DNA of 64,000 nucleotides, from assembly GCA_020725265.1 (NCBI GenBank), contig DYFK01000004.1, forward strand, positions 88,460 to 152,459, written 5' to 3'. The stretch comes from Hydrogenophilus sp. GTDB lineage: Bacteria; Pseudomonadota; Gammaproteobacteria; Burkholderiales; Thiobacillaceae. Made by a program: the position numbers and the translations under genes. The notes under the pieces are model-generated. The model was not told the DNA's origin. It saw only the letters and a list, made by a program, of their open reading frames with translations, and did not search any database. Positions 45,130 to 56,573 of the stretch are shown one piece after another. Position 1 is the first letter of the stretch; the number at the start of each line of letters is the position of its first letter.

Positions 45130-45888
45130 ATGATTCACGTGGAAGCGATCCCCATCCTGCGGGACAACTATGCCTGGGCCATCCACGATGGCCGCCGGGC
45201 GGCGCTGGTCGACCCGGGCGAAGCGGCGCCCATTCTAGCGTGGCTTGATCGGCGCGGCATCTCGCTGGCCGGCATTCTGGTCACCCATCACCACCATGAC
45301 CATGTCGGAGGCATCCGGGAATTGCTGGCGCGGGCATCCGTGCCGGTATTCGGCCCGACCCGGGGCGCGGCGCCAGCGCATGAAGTCGCGGACGGCGACA
45401 ACATCGTCCTGCCCGGCCTCGATCTGGTCGTGACCGCGATGGCGACGCCCGGGCATACCCTCGACCACGTCTGTTACCACGGCTTCGGCCATCTGTTCTG
45501 TGGCGACACCCTGTTTTCCTGTGGTTGCGGACGTCTGTTCGAAGGCACGCCGGCGGACATGCACGCTTCGCTCACGCGCCTGGCCGGTTTGCCCGGCGCC
45601 ACCCTGATGCACTGCGCCCACGAATACACGCTGGCCAACATCGTCTTCGCGCTCGAAGTCGAGCCAGACAACGCCGATCTCCAGCGGCGCCATGCCGAAG
45701 CCCTGTCCGCGCGCAAACTCGGCCGACCGACCCTACCGGTCGACCTGGCGACCGAACGCGTGACCAATCCATTCCTGCGTTGCAATGTCGATACAGTCGT
45801 GAACGCCGCCTCGAACCATGCCGGATACCCCGTCAACGCGGGCGTCGACACTTTCACGGTGGTACGTGCCTGGAAGGACGAAGCCTGA
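45130..45888 (+). CDS. gloB: Hydroxyacylglutathione hydrolase (glyoxalase II)
   Basis: 252 residues from MIHVEAIPILRDNYAWAIHD. Metallo-beta-lactamase fold with VTHHHHDHVGGI, TPGHTLDHVCY, FCGDTLFSCGCGRLFEGT and HCAHEYTLANIVFA, all metal ligands present. It hydrolyses S-lactoylglutathione in methylglyoxal detoxification. The frame runs back to 45091 but that would overlap the divergent gene start. Confidence 0.97.
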   Translation: MIHVEAIPILRDNYAWAIHDGRRAALVDPGEAAPILAWLDRRGISLAGILVTHHHHDHVGGIRELLARASVPVFGPTRGAAPAHEVADGDNIVLPGLDLVVTAMATPGHTLDHVCYHGFGHLFCGDTLFSCGCGRLFEGTPADMHASLTRLAGLPGATLMHCAHEYTLANIVFALEVEPDNADLQRRHAEALSARKLGRPTLPVDLATERVTNPFLRCNVDTVVNAASNHAGYPVNAGVDTFTVVRAWKDEA

Positions 45889-45925
45889 GCGACACGCCCT
45901 CATTCCCCGCAACCGCCCGGCGAAC

Positions 45926-45954
45926 TTGAGTCCGGCACCATTCGTCGATAAAAT
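45926..45954 (+). promoter_or_regulatory. Sigma-70 promoter of mltD
   Basis: TTGAGT at 45926-45931 and TAAAAT at 45949-45954 with a 17-base spacer, a good match to the housekeeping consensus. Transcription should start near 45961. The -10 lies within the left arm of an inverted repeat (see next entry). Confidence 0.7.
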
Positions 45955-45988
45955 TCGCCAATCACATCAACAAGTTGCGATTTTATCG
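45946..45988. promoter_or_regulatory. Inverted repeat over the mltD promoter and leader
   Basis: CGATAAAATTCGC (45946-45958) and GCGATTTTATCG (45977-45988) are complementary except for one extra base. The left arm covers the -10 box; the right arm ends 10 bases before the mltD ATG. It could be an operator or, in part, a leader hairpin. Confidence 0.4.
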
Positions 45989-45998
45989 TGATCACCGG

Positions 45999-47303
45999 AT
46001 GGTTATTTTCAAAGCTCAGGCCCGTCGACTCGCGCTGATTCTGCCTCTCGCGCTGCTGTCGCTCCCAGGTTCCGCCGAAACCAACTCCACCCGCCCCAGC
46101 CTCAAGGTCAGTTACGCGCTGACCCAAACGACGGTATCGCCAGCCTTCCAGGAAGAGGATCTGTGGGCACGCATCCGCGCCGGCTTCAGTCTGGGAGAAC
46201 CCAACCCCGCCCTGATCCGAGCCCATGAGCAGTGGTACGCCAAACGCCCCGCCCACCTCGAACGCGTGATTGAGCGCAGCCGTCCTTACCTGTTCCACAT
46301 CGTCGAGGAAGTCGAGAAACGCGGCATGCCGATGGAAATCGCGCTGCTGCCGATCATCGAATCCGCGTTCGATCCGAAAGCCGAATCGCCCGCCAAGGCT
46401 TCCGGCATCTGGCAATTCATTCCCGCCACCGGCCGAGTCTACGGCCTGAAACAGAACGAATGGTTCGACGGCCGCCGAGACATCCTGCAATCCACGCGCG
46501 CCGCGCTCGATTACCTGGGTAATCTGCATGCCATGTTCGGCGACTGGGAACTGGCACTGGCCGCCTATAACTGTGGCGAGGGCTGCGTGCAGCGTGCCCA
46601 GCGCGCGAGCGGCAGGCGGGATTACGCCAGCCTGCGCCTGCCCACCGAAACCCGACATTACGTACCGAAGCTGGTCGCGGTGCGCAACATCGTGCGCGAT
46701 CCTGAAAGCTTCGGACTACGCCTCGATGCGATCGCCAACGACAGCTATTTCATGCAGGTGCGCCTCCAGCATCCGATTGAGGCCCGCCAGGCCGCGAAGC
46801 TGGCGGAAATGAGTCTGGACGAATTTCTGCTGTTGAACCCGGCCTTCAAGCGCCGGGTGATTCATACCGATACCCGCGGCGTCCTGTTGCTGCCGGCCGA
46901 CCGCATCGAGACCTTTCAGTTCAACCTTCATCAGAAAGGCGCGGACAAGCGCCTGCGCACCTATTCGGCGCGCAAAGGCGAAAACCTGGCCGACATCGCC
47001 AGGAAATTCGGCGTCAGCCTGGCCTGGTTGCGGGAACACAATCCGGTCAAGACCTACAAGGGCCAACTGACCGTGGCGCAGACCCTGGTCGTGCCGGGAA
47101 CCGTCGGCAAGGCCACGCCGACAGCGAAAAAGCAGGCGCGAGCGGAACCCGGCCGGCGGACCTATACCGTCAAGACCGGGGATACCCTGGATCGGGTCGC
47201 CCAGTTGCACAACGTCAGGATCGCGGACTTGCGTCGCCTGAACGAAAACGTCGACCCCCTCATGCCGGGCAGCGTCCTGGCGATTCCGGAAATATCCAGC
47301 TGA
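45999..47303 (+). CDS. mltD: Membrane-bound lytic murein transglycosylase D
   Basis: 434 residues from MVIFKAQARRLALILPLALL, a signal peptide without a lipobox cysteine. The SLT domain has LLPIIESAFDPKAESPAKAS with the catalytic Glu, then GIWQFIPATGRVYGL and ELALAAYNCGEGCVQRA. Two LysM repeats follow (about residues 320-370 and 390-432; YTVKTGDTLDRVAQLHNVRI). It cleaves peptidoglycan glycan strands. A TTG at 45975 is an alternative start but gives a poorer signal. The usual gloB-mltD adjacency is kept. Confidence 0.94.
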   Translation: MVIFKAQARRLALILPLALLSLPGSAETNSTRPSLKVSYALTQTTVSPAFQEEDLWARIRAGFSLGEPNPALIRAHEQWYAKRPAHLERVIERSRPYLFHIVEEVEKRGMPMEIALLPIIESAFDPKAESPAKASGIWQFIPATGRVYGLKQNEWFDGRRDILQSTRAALDYLGNLHAMFGDWELALAAYNCGEGCVQRAQRASGRRDYASLRLPTETRHYVPKLVAVRNIVRDPESFGLRLDAIANDSYFMQVRLQHPIEARQAAKLAEMSLDEFLLLNPAFKRRVIHTDTRGVLLLPADRIETFQFNLHQKGADKRLRTYSARKGENLADIARKFGVSLAWLREHNPVKTYKGQLTVAQTLVVPGTVGKATPTAKKQARAEPGRRTYTVKTGDTLDRVAQLHNVRIADLRRLNENVDPLMPGSVLAIPEISS

Positions 47304-47309
47304 CGCGAC

Positions 47310-47329
47310 CGTCGCCTCATCCGGCGACG
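47310..47329. terminator. Weak hairpin between convergent mltD and yejF
   Basis: CGTCGCC pairs with GGCGACG around a six-base loop, overlapping the yejF stop codon. It has no T run on either side, so any terminator role is uncertain. Confidence 0.25.
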
Positions 47330-49191
47330 CCGGTGCCGGCGCGTGTCCGGTTGCGCCCCGGCGCCGATTCCAGCAGCGTGCGCGTGTAGTCCTCGCGCGG
47401 ATTGGTCAGCAAGGTCCGCGTCTCGCCCGTCTCGACGATGCGTCCGGCGCGCATCACCGCGACCTGGCTCGCCAGATAACCGACCACCGACAGGTTGTGC
47501 GTGATGAACAGGTAGGCGAGCCCGTGCCTGACCTGCAAATCCGCGAGCAGATTGAGAATCTGCGCCTGCACCGAGACATCGAGCGCGCTGGTCGGTTCGT
47601 CCAGGATCAACAGCCTCGGTTCGACCGCGAGCGCGCGCGCGATGGCGATGCGCTGGCGCTGGCCTCCGGAAAACTCATGCGGATAGCGATCCAGCGCGTC
47701 CAGCGGCAGGCCGACCTGGTCGATCAGGCTCCTGGCCCGATCGCGCCGGGTTCGCGCATCCAGCTCCGGCAGCAGCGCGGCCATGCCCTCCTCCACGATT
47801 TCCCCGACGCGCAAACGCGGATTGAGCGAGGAGAACGGATCCTGGAACACGATCTGCATCTTCGCGCGCTTGCGCCGCAGCGCCTCGCCACGCAACGGCC
47901 CGAGCGCCTCGCCGTCCAGCCAGGACTCGCCGGCGGTCGGCTCGATCAGGCGCAGGACGGCGCGCGCCAGCGTGGTTTTTCCGCAGCCTGACTCGCCGAC
48001 CAGCGCCAGCGTTTCGCCGGATCGGATACTCAGACTGACGCCATCCACGGCCTTGATCCGGCCGGCCACGCGTCGCAACAAACCCTTTCGGATGGGGAAA
48101 TGGACGGCGAGATCGCGGACTTCGAGAACCGGGGATTCCACGCTCGGCGGCGTCGGCGCCGGCGTCAGTACCGATGCCACCACGTCCCCCGATCCCGGGT
48201 TCGCGGCCGCCGGGCGCCCCTCTTCCGGTTCCAGATGGCAGCGCAGCCAATGGCCGGGCGCCACCTCGCGCGCGGCCGGCGCCTCCGTCCGGCAACGGGC
48301 GAATACGTTCGGGCAGCGTTCGGCGAAACGGCAACCCGGGAACACCGCGTCGGCTGGCGGCACCCGCCCGGGCAGACTGTCCAGACGCTCGCCACGCCGG
48401 TCCAGGCGCGGCAGCACGGCGAACAGCTTGCGGGTATAGGGATGTCGCGGCGACGCGTAGAGCCGGTCGCGCGGCGCCGATTCGACGATCTCGCCGGCGT
48501 ACATGACGGCGACGCGATCGGCCATGTCACGGGCCACATCGAGATCGTGGGTGATCAGCAGCAGGCCCATGCCGCGCTGGCGGCGCAACTGGTCGAGCAA
48601 GCCGAGGATCTGGGCCTGCACGGTGACGTCGAGCGCGGTGGTCGGCTCGTCGGCGATCAGCACCTCCGGCTCGCCAGCCAGCATCATCGCGATCAGCACG
48701 CGTTGGCGCTGACCGCCCGAAAGCTGGAAGGGATAGGCATCCAGCCGTTCCGGCGGCAGGTCCACCGCCTTCAGCAATTCCGCGGCCGCCCGCCTGGCCG
48801 CCGCGCCGGTCAGGCGACGATGCATGGCGAGCGCCTCGCCGATCTGCTCGGCCACGGTCATGACCGGATTGAGGCTGGTCATCGGCTCCTGGAAAATCAT
48901 GGCCAGTCGACCACCACGCACCGCGCGCATGGCCTGTTCCGACAGATCCAGCAAATCCTGTCCGTCCAGACGCGCATGGCCGGCGGCCACGCGCGCGCCT
49001 TCCGGCAGCAATCGCATCAGGGCCAGCGCGGTCATCGACTTGCCGCAACCGGATTCGCCGAGCAACGCCACGCACTCGTTGGCACCGATCGCGAAGGACA
49101 CGCCGTCGACCGGCACCAACGAACGCTCCCCACCGGGGAATTCGACGCGCAGGTTGTCGACCACAAGCCCCTTCATCGCGCCCCCGCTCAT
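47317..49191 (-). CDS. yejF: Dual ATP-binding subunit of a YejABEF-type peptide importer
   Basis: 624 residues with two complete ABC domains: Walker A GESGCGKSMTALALM and GESGCGKTTLARAVL, signatures LSGGQRQRVLIAMM and FSGGQRQRIAIARAL, and Walker B LIADEPTTALD and LILDEPTSALD. A CxxC-type oligopeptide C-terminal motif (FPGCRFAERCPNVFARC) follows the first domain. It powers peptide uptake. The ATG at 49191 overlaps the yejE stop (ATGA) and has AAGG before it; the ATG at 49176 is an alternative. Last gene of yejABEF. Confidence 0.95.
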   Translation of the reverse strand: MSGGAMKGLVVDNLRVEFPGGERSLVPVDGVSFAIGANECVALLGESGCGKSMTALALMRLLPEGARVAAGHARLDGQDLLDLSEQAMRAVRGGRLAMIFQEPMTSLNPVMTVAEQIGEALAMHRRLTGAAARRAAAELLKAVDLPPERLDAYPFQLSGGQRQRVLIAMMLAGEPEVLIADEPTTALDVTVQAQILGLLDQLRRQRGMGLLLITHDLDVARDMADRVAVMYAGEIVESAPRDRLYASPRHPYTRKLFAVLPRLDRRGERLDSLPGRVPPADAVFPGCRFAERCPNVFARCRTEAPAAREVAPGHWLRCHLEPEEGRPAAANPGSGDVVASVLTPAPTPPSVESPVLEVRDLAVHFPIRKGLLRRVAGRIKAVDGVSLSIRSGETLALVGESGCGKTTLARAVLRLIEPTAGESWLDGEALGPLRGEALRRKRAKMQIVFQDPFSSLNPRLRVGEIVEEGMAALLPELDARTRRDRARSLIDQVGLPLDALDRYPHEFSGGQRQRIAIARALAVEPRLLILDEPTSALDVSVQAQILNLLADLQVRHGLAYLFITHNLSVVGYLASQVAVMRAGRIVETGETRTLLTNPREDYTRTLLESAPGRNRTRAGTGVAG

Positions 49192-50540
49192 TTTTTCGCC
49201 TTGGGATCGAGTGCCTCGCGCACGCTGTCAGCGAACAGATTGGCCGACAGCACCAGCGCGAACATGAACACGAAGGCGGCGGCGAGCTGCCACCACACCA
49301 CCGGCTCGCGCGCCAGCTCCAGGCGAGCACCATTGATCATGTTGCCGAAGCTGTTCATGCCCGGATCGACGCCGACGCCGACATAGGACAGCACCGCCTC
49401 GGCCAGGACCAGGCCGGAAAAATCGATGACCAGGGCGATCAACACCAGATGCATGACGTTGGGCAGCAGATGGCGCGCGAGGATGCGCGCATGACGAACG
49501 CCGAAGGCGCGCGCCGCCTGCACGAATTCGAGCTCGCGCAGTTTCAACGCCTCGCCGCGCAGCAAGCGCGCCAGACCGGTCCAGCCGGTCAGCCCGAGGA
49601 TCGCGCACAACGCCAGCAGGCGCGCGTCGCCGCGCGCGGCGGCGGTCTCGAACCATTGTGGATGGGTCTCGATCTGCACCTGAACCACCAGCACGGCGGC
49701 GGCGATCAGCAGCACGCCAGGGATGGAGTTGAGAGTGGTGTAGAGGTACTGGATGACGTCATCGATGAAGCCGCCGAAATAGCCGGCGGCGATGCCCAGC
49801 GTGAGCGCGAACGGCAGCATGATCAGCGTCGTCAGGGTGCCGATCATCAGGCCGGTGCGGATCGACTTGAGCGACAGATACAGCACGTCCTGGCCGACCT
49901 TGTCGGTGCCGAACACGTGGTAATGCGGCGCCAGCGCGACCAGCAGGCCGGTCACGCAGAACATCGCCAGCAGGGTCGTCCACATGGCGCTCCGGCCGGG
50001 CGAGGCGCTGCCCGGTGAACGGCCCAGCGTCAGCCATAACAGCCCCCAGGCGACACCACCACCGAGCAGGCCGAGCAAGCCACGCCACGTCACGTCCGGC
50101 CAGAACCCGGCGACCGGATCGACCAGATGCGCGCCGCCGTGGCGCAGGCGTGGGTAATCGCGAATGTCGACGCCATCCGGCCCGGTCACCGCCTCCTTGA
50201 CATAGAGATGAGTCGCGAACGGCGCCGAATAGGTCTTCTCGACCTGCTCGCGCAACGGCGTCAGCAGCGCGTCCAGCGCCGAGCGCACCTCGCCGCTGTA
50301 CTGCGCGGCCTGGCCCGGTTCGGCATCCGGCAGGCGCTCGACGTAATGCAACGAATCGAGCAGGCCGATACCTACGTAGACCGCCAGGATGACGGCGCTG
50401 GCGGCGCCCATCCGGCCGCGCATCACCCGCCGCCAGGGCGCGCGCAGCGACTCCTGGTCGCGCAACAGCCAGACCAGCAGCAGGATCACCGCCAGCATCA
50501 GGAACAGCAGCGCGTCGGACCAGAGGATGACCGGTTTCAT
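49188..50540 (-). CDS. yejE: YejE-type peptide importer permease, extended
   Basis: 450 residues from MKPVILWSDALLFLMLAVIL, longer than the E. coli protein (about 340). The extra part is an N-terminal pair of membrane helices enclosing about 110 periplasmic residues (VERLPDAEPGQAAQYSGEVR onward). The core permease has FGTDKVGQDVLYLSLKSIRT and the EAA loop ARAFGVRHARILARHLLPNV; the end EPVVWWQLAAAFVFMFALVL is typical. It pairs with YejB in the membrane. A palindromic repeat separates it from yejB. Confidence 0.93.
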   Translation of the reverse strand: MKPVILWSDALLFLMLAVILLLVWLLRDQESLRAPWRRVMRGRMGAASAVILAVYVGIGLLDSLHYVERLPDAEPGQAAQYSGEVRSALDALLTPLREQVEKTYSAPFATHLYVKEAVTGPDGVDIRDYPRLRHGGAHLVDPVAGFWPDVTWRGLLGLLGGGVAWGLLWLTLGRSPGSASPGRSAMWTTLLAMFCVTGLLVALAPHYHVFGTDKVGQDVLYLSLKSIRTGLMIGTLTTLIMLPFALTLGIAAGYFGGFIDDVIQYLYTTLNSIPGVLLIAAAVLVVQVQIETHPQWFETAAARGDARLLALCAILGLTGWTGLARLLRGEALKLRELEFVQAARAFGVRHARILARHLLPNVMHLVLIALVIDFSGLVLAEAVLSYVGVGVDPGMNSFGNMINGARLELAREPVVWWQLAAAFVFMFALVLSANLFADSVREALDPKAKK

Positions 50541-50549
50541 GGGTTGGAT

Positions 50550-50622
50550 GGAAAGTGGGGAGTAGAGAGTGGGGAGTGGAGGAATGCCGTACCCGACTCC
50601 CCACTCCCTACTTCCCACTTCC
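50550..50622. repeat. Imperfect palindromic element between yejB and yejE
   Basis: Two arms of about 27-28 bases (50550-50577 and 50596-50622) are reverse complements of each other with three or four differences, around an 18-base loop. Each arm is itself built from purine-rich AGTGGGGAGT/AGTAG-like units in tandem. It resembles the short GGGA-rich intergenic repeats scattered in many proteobacterial chromosomes. Only one copy is in this window, so dispersal cannot be judged here. Confidence 0.7.
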
Positions 50623-50634
50623 GGCGGTTGATCC

Positions 50635-51612
50635 TCATTCCAGCCTCACGCGCGGATCGACCAGCGTGTAGGACAGGTCGGTGAGTACCAGACCGATGAT
50701 GTACAGCACCGAGCCCAGGAACACCATGGAGCGGACGATGGCGAAATCCTGCGCCTGGATGGCGTCGATGGTGTAGCTGCCCAGGCCGGGGATGCCGAAG
50801 AACGACTCGATGATCAGACCGCCGAGGAACAGGCGCGGAATCACCACGACGACCCCGGTAAGAATGGGGATCATGGCGTTGCCGAGCACGTGCCGGAACA
50901 GCACGCGCGGTTCCGACAAGCCCTTGGCGCGGGCCGTGCGCACGTAGTCCTTGCCGATCTCCTCCAGGAACAGCGCGCGGTAGAAACGCGTGGAATCGCC
51001 GATGCCCGCGACCAGACCGACAATCACCGGCATCACCAGGAACGGCCAGGCCGCCCAACCGGGCTGGTAGCCGGAGATGGGAAACCAGTTCCACAGTTTG
51101 CCCATCAGGTACTGACCGCCGATCACGTAGAACAAGCCGGAAATCGACATCAACGCCACGCACAACACGACGCCACCGGTGTCCAGCGCGCCGCCACGGA
51201 AGAAGGCGAGCAGCAACGCGAAACTGACATAGCACAACAGGCCGACCAGGAAGGTCGGCAGCGCGATGGCCAGACTCGGCCACATGCGCGTCTGGATCTC
51301 CCGGGCGATGTCGCGGCCATCGTCGGCGGCGCCGAACTCGAACAGGAACAGCTTCAGCGATTTCTCGACGAACAGCGTATCGGCGGCCTTCGCCACGCCT
51401 TGCGCCTCGGCGTTGAAGAACAGCGGCTTGTCATAGCCATGCTCGCGTTTCCAGGTCTCGATCGCCTCCTGGGTGACGTGCTTGGCGCCGAGATGGATGC
51501 GCGCCATGTCGTCCGGCGTGTTGACCATGAAGAACAGCCCGAAGGTCAGCAGGTTCACCCCGAGCAGGATCGGAAAGGCATACAGCACCCGGCGCAGGAT
51601 GTAATCAAGCAT
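50635..51612 (-). CDS. yejB: YejB-type peptide importer permease
   Basis: 325 residues. Begins MLDYILRRVLYAFPILLGVN; six membrane helices; a periplasmic insertion of about 60 residues after helix 1 (TWKREHGYDKPLFFNAEAQG). EAA loop: GKDYVRTARAKGLSEPRVLF. Ends DLSYTLVDPRVRLE, the usual permease tail. Overlaps the yejA stop by eight bases, so the four yej genes are coupled. Confidence 0.94.
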   Translation of the reverse strand: MLDYILRRVLYAFPILLGVNLLTFGLFFMVNTPDDMARIHLGAKHVTQEAIETWKREHGYDKPLFFNAEAQGVAKAADTLFVEKSLKLFLFEFGAADDGRDIAREIQTRMWPSLAIALPTFLVGLLCYVSFALLLAFFRGGALDTGGVVLCVALMSISGLFYVIGGQYLMGKLWNWFPISGYQPGWAAWPFLVMPVIVGLVAGIGDSTRFYRALFLEEIGKDYVRTARAKGLSEPRVLFRHVLGNAMIPILTGVVVVIPRLFLGGLIIESFFGIPGLGSYTIDAIQAQDFAIVRSMVFLGSVLYIIGLVLTDLSYTLVDPRVRLE

Positions 51613-53797
51613 CCGCCGCCTCCCGCATGGTCGCCCGTTGCCGGCGCCGGTAACCGAGCAACGCCGGCCAAACCACCGCCACCAGCAGCGCGCCGCTGGC
51701 CGCCAGCGGCCACCAGGCCGGCCGGTTCCAGCGCGTCTGATAAGCGACGCGCGCGGCCGGTTCGACGCGCCGGTACTTGAGCGCGTTATGCGCCATCTGA
51801 TTGGGCTTGGCGTTCATCACCCAGCCATGGCGCAGGCCGAAGCTGCGCGGATGGAAGGCGAACACCCAGGGCGCGTCCGCGCGCGCGATCTCCACCATGC
51901 GATCGATCAATGCCTGGCGCTCGGGGCCGTTGTCCATGTTCTTCATCTGATCGAACAAGCGGTCGAATTCCGGATTCCGGTAATTGCTGGCGTTCTCGCC
52001 GCCGCCCTGAATCTTGGCATTGGGGCCGTACAGCAGGAACAGGAAATTCTCCGGATCCGGGTAATCCGCGTTCCAGCCCCACTCGAACATCTGGGCATTG
52101 CCCTTCTGGATCTTGTCCTGGAAACGGTTGTAGTCGGTCGAACGCACCACCAGCTGGATGTCGAGCTTGGCGAACTGCTTGCGGTACCAGTCCAGCCGCG
52201 ATTTCGCCTCCGGGCCACTGGCCATGGTGTCGAAATACAGGGTCAGCGGCTTGCCGGTGGCGGTGTCGCGGCCATTCGGGTACCCCGCTTCGGCGAGCAG
52301 CCGCCGGGCCTCGGCGAGATCGCGCCGGCGCGCCTCGCCGCGCTCGGCGTCCCACGTGAACACCACCGGATTGATGCCGGCCGCGCCTTCGCGATGGCCG
52401 AAAATGCCAGGCGGGAGCGGGCCATGCGCGCGCTCGGCGCGACCATTGGTGAAGATCGAGATGAATTCGTCGTAATCGACGGCGATGGAAATGGCCTGAC
52501 GCAGTTTGCGGGCGCGTTCGGCAGTGCCACCGAGCACCGGGTCGGCCATGTTGAAACCCAGATACCAGAGTGTCGGGCGCGCGGCCACCGACAGGGCGAT
52601 GCCGCGCTCGCGCATCTCCGGCGACAGGTCCGGCTTGCCGTCGGCGCCGATGCGGATGGCCTGGTCGAAACTGTCGGAACTGATCCCGGAAGCGTCGTAG
52701 TAACCCTGCAGGAATTTGTTCCAGTAGGGCACGTCCTCCTTTTCCAGCGTGAACACCACCTCGTCGACCAGCGGCAGGCGCTTGCCGGCGTCGGCGAGCA
52801 GGCCGGCGCCGGCATCGGCCGGTTCACCCTCGGATGGGTAGAAATCCTCGCGGAAATTCGGATTGCGGCGCAGACGCATGACCCGGTTGGGATCGTTCTC
52901 GGCGAGATGGAACGCGCCGGTGCCGACCGGTTGCCAGTCCAGCGAGAAATTGCGCTCGGCCATGCCCGGCTGGCGGTAGAAGCGTTCCGCCTCCTCCGGC
53001 ACCGGCGAGAAGAAGGGCATCGCCAGCCAGTACAGGAACTGCGGATACTTGCCGCGGATGCGTACCCGGTAGGTATGGCGGTCGACCACCACCGCGCCCT
53101 CGAACGCCGGCCGGCCGATGTCCAGATAGGCATCCCTGGGCAGCGTCTTGGCCTCCTCCGCGAGCGTCGCCGCCAGTTCCTTGAGACCGACGATGTGCTC
53201 CGACATCAGGCCGAGGATGGGCGATTGCACGCGTGGATGCGCCAACCGGCGAATCTGATAGACGAAGTCCTCGGCGGTCAGTTCACGCGTGCCGGTCTCG
53301 GCGAAATCCTGGAACCGGCGAATGCCCGCGAGTTCGCGCGGATCGATCGGCACATAGCGCGGCGAGCCGTCGGCCTTGCGCGCGAAAGCCGGGTGCGGCT
53401 GATAGCGGATGCCGGGGCGCACGCGGATTTCATACTCCGAGCGCGCGACCATGGCGGCCGGCGCGTCCGCCGGCAGCTCCCGGCCGGCGGCATCGAAGAA
53501 GCGCGCGCTCGGCATGGCCGCCGCCGTCAGGGGTTCGAGTTGATAGGGACGCTTGAGATAGTGGTATTGCAGCGGCGGCTCGTAAATGTTGCCGATGAAC
53601 AGGTACTGATCCTCGCTGTACGAGCGCGCCGGGTCCAGATGCTTGGGGCGTTCGCCGAACGCCGTGAACAACACCGTCCGTTCAGTCTCGCCTGGCGCGT
53701 AGGGACTGTTGACCGGTCCGGAACAGCCGGCCAGCAACGCGGCGACAATGACGCCAAGCCATCCACGCGTCCATCGCCCGTGCATTGCCGCCCGCAT
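51605..53797 (-). CDS. yejA: YejA-type peptide-binding lipoprotein with a C-terminal membrane helix
   Basis: 730 residues from MRAAMHGRWTRG; a start four codons further in is equally possible. Lipobox GVIVAALLAGC. The body is a family 5 solute-binding protein (FIGNIYEPPLQYHYLKRPYQ, LRQAISIAVDYDEFISIFT, LFDQMKNMDNGPERQALIDR). It ends with WWPLAASGALLVAVVWPALL and a basic tail, a predicted membrane helix that is unusual for a lipoprotein. It is about 120 residues longer than E. coli YejA. The frame could run to 54151 but that is antisense-like sequence inside purA. Confidence 0.92.
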   Translation of the reverse strand: MRAAMHGRWTRGWLGVIVAALLAGCSGPVNSPYAPGETERTVLFTAFGERPKHLDPARSYSEDQYLFIGNIYEPPLQYHYLKRPYQLEPLTAAAMPSARFFDAAGRELPADAPAAMVARSEYEIRVRPGIRYQPHPAFARKADGSPRYVPIDPRELAGIRRFQDFAETGTRELTAEDFVYQIRRLAHPRVQSPILGLMSEHIVGLKELAATLAEEAKTLPRDAYLDIGRPAFEGAVVVDRHTYRVRIRGKYPQFLYWLAMPFFSPVPEEAERFYRQPGMAERNFSLDWQPVGTGAFHLAENDPNRVMRLRRNPNFREDFYPSEGEPADAGAGLLADAGKRLPLVDEVVFTLEKEDVPYWNKFLQGYYDASGISSDSFDQAIRIGADGKPDLSPEMRERGIALSVAARPTLWYLGFNMADPVLGGTAERARKLRQAISIAVDYDEFISIFTNGRAERAHGPLPPGIFGHREGAAGINPVVFTWDAERGEARRRDLAEARRLLAEAGYPNGRDTATGKPLTLYFDTMASGPEAKSRLDWYRKQFAKLDIQLVVRSTDYNRFQDKIQKGNAQMFEWGWNADYPDPENFLFLLYGPNAKIQGGGENASNYRNPEFDRLFDQMKNMDNGPERQALIDRMVEIARADAPWVFAFHPRSFGLRHGWVMNAKPNQMAHNALKYRRVEPAARVAYQTRWNRPAWWPLAASGALLVAVVWPALLGYRRRQRATMREAADA

Positions 53798-53841
53798 GCG
53801 CGCCGCGTTCTCGACCGACCGGTGTCTGGATCGCTCCCGGT

Positions 53842-56337
<2,496 letters not shown>

Positions 56338-56341
<4 letters not shown>

Positions 56342-56529
56342 TGGGTCAACATCAGCAGAACCAGTCCGGCGATCATGGATATGAATCCGATGAAGCGGAT
56401 CTGGCCATCATTGAGCTGGATCATGCGGGTAAAGGTTTCGCGCCAGGCGGTCGGAGCAAGAAACGGCAGGATGCCTTCAAGAACCAGCATCAGGGCGATG
56501 GCGGGGAACAGGATTTCGCCCAGGTTCAT
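56338..56529 (-). CDS. Small DUF2065 membrane protein
   Basis: 63 residues: two membrane helices (FPAIALMLVLEGILPFLAP and FIGFISMIAGLVLLMLTQ) around APTAWRETFTRMIQL, the DUF2065/YjeT signature. It is nearly always found between hflC and purA or hisZ; its function is unknown. Its stop overlaps the hisZ ATG. Confidence 0.92.
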
Positions 56530-56573
56530 GCCGCGTCATCCGGGTCGACCACCTCAAACGCCACGACGGCGAA

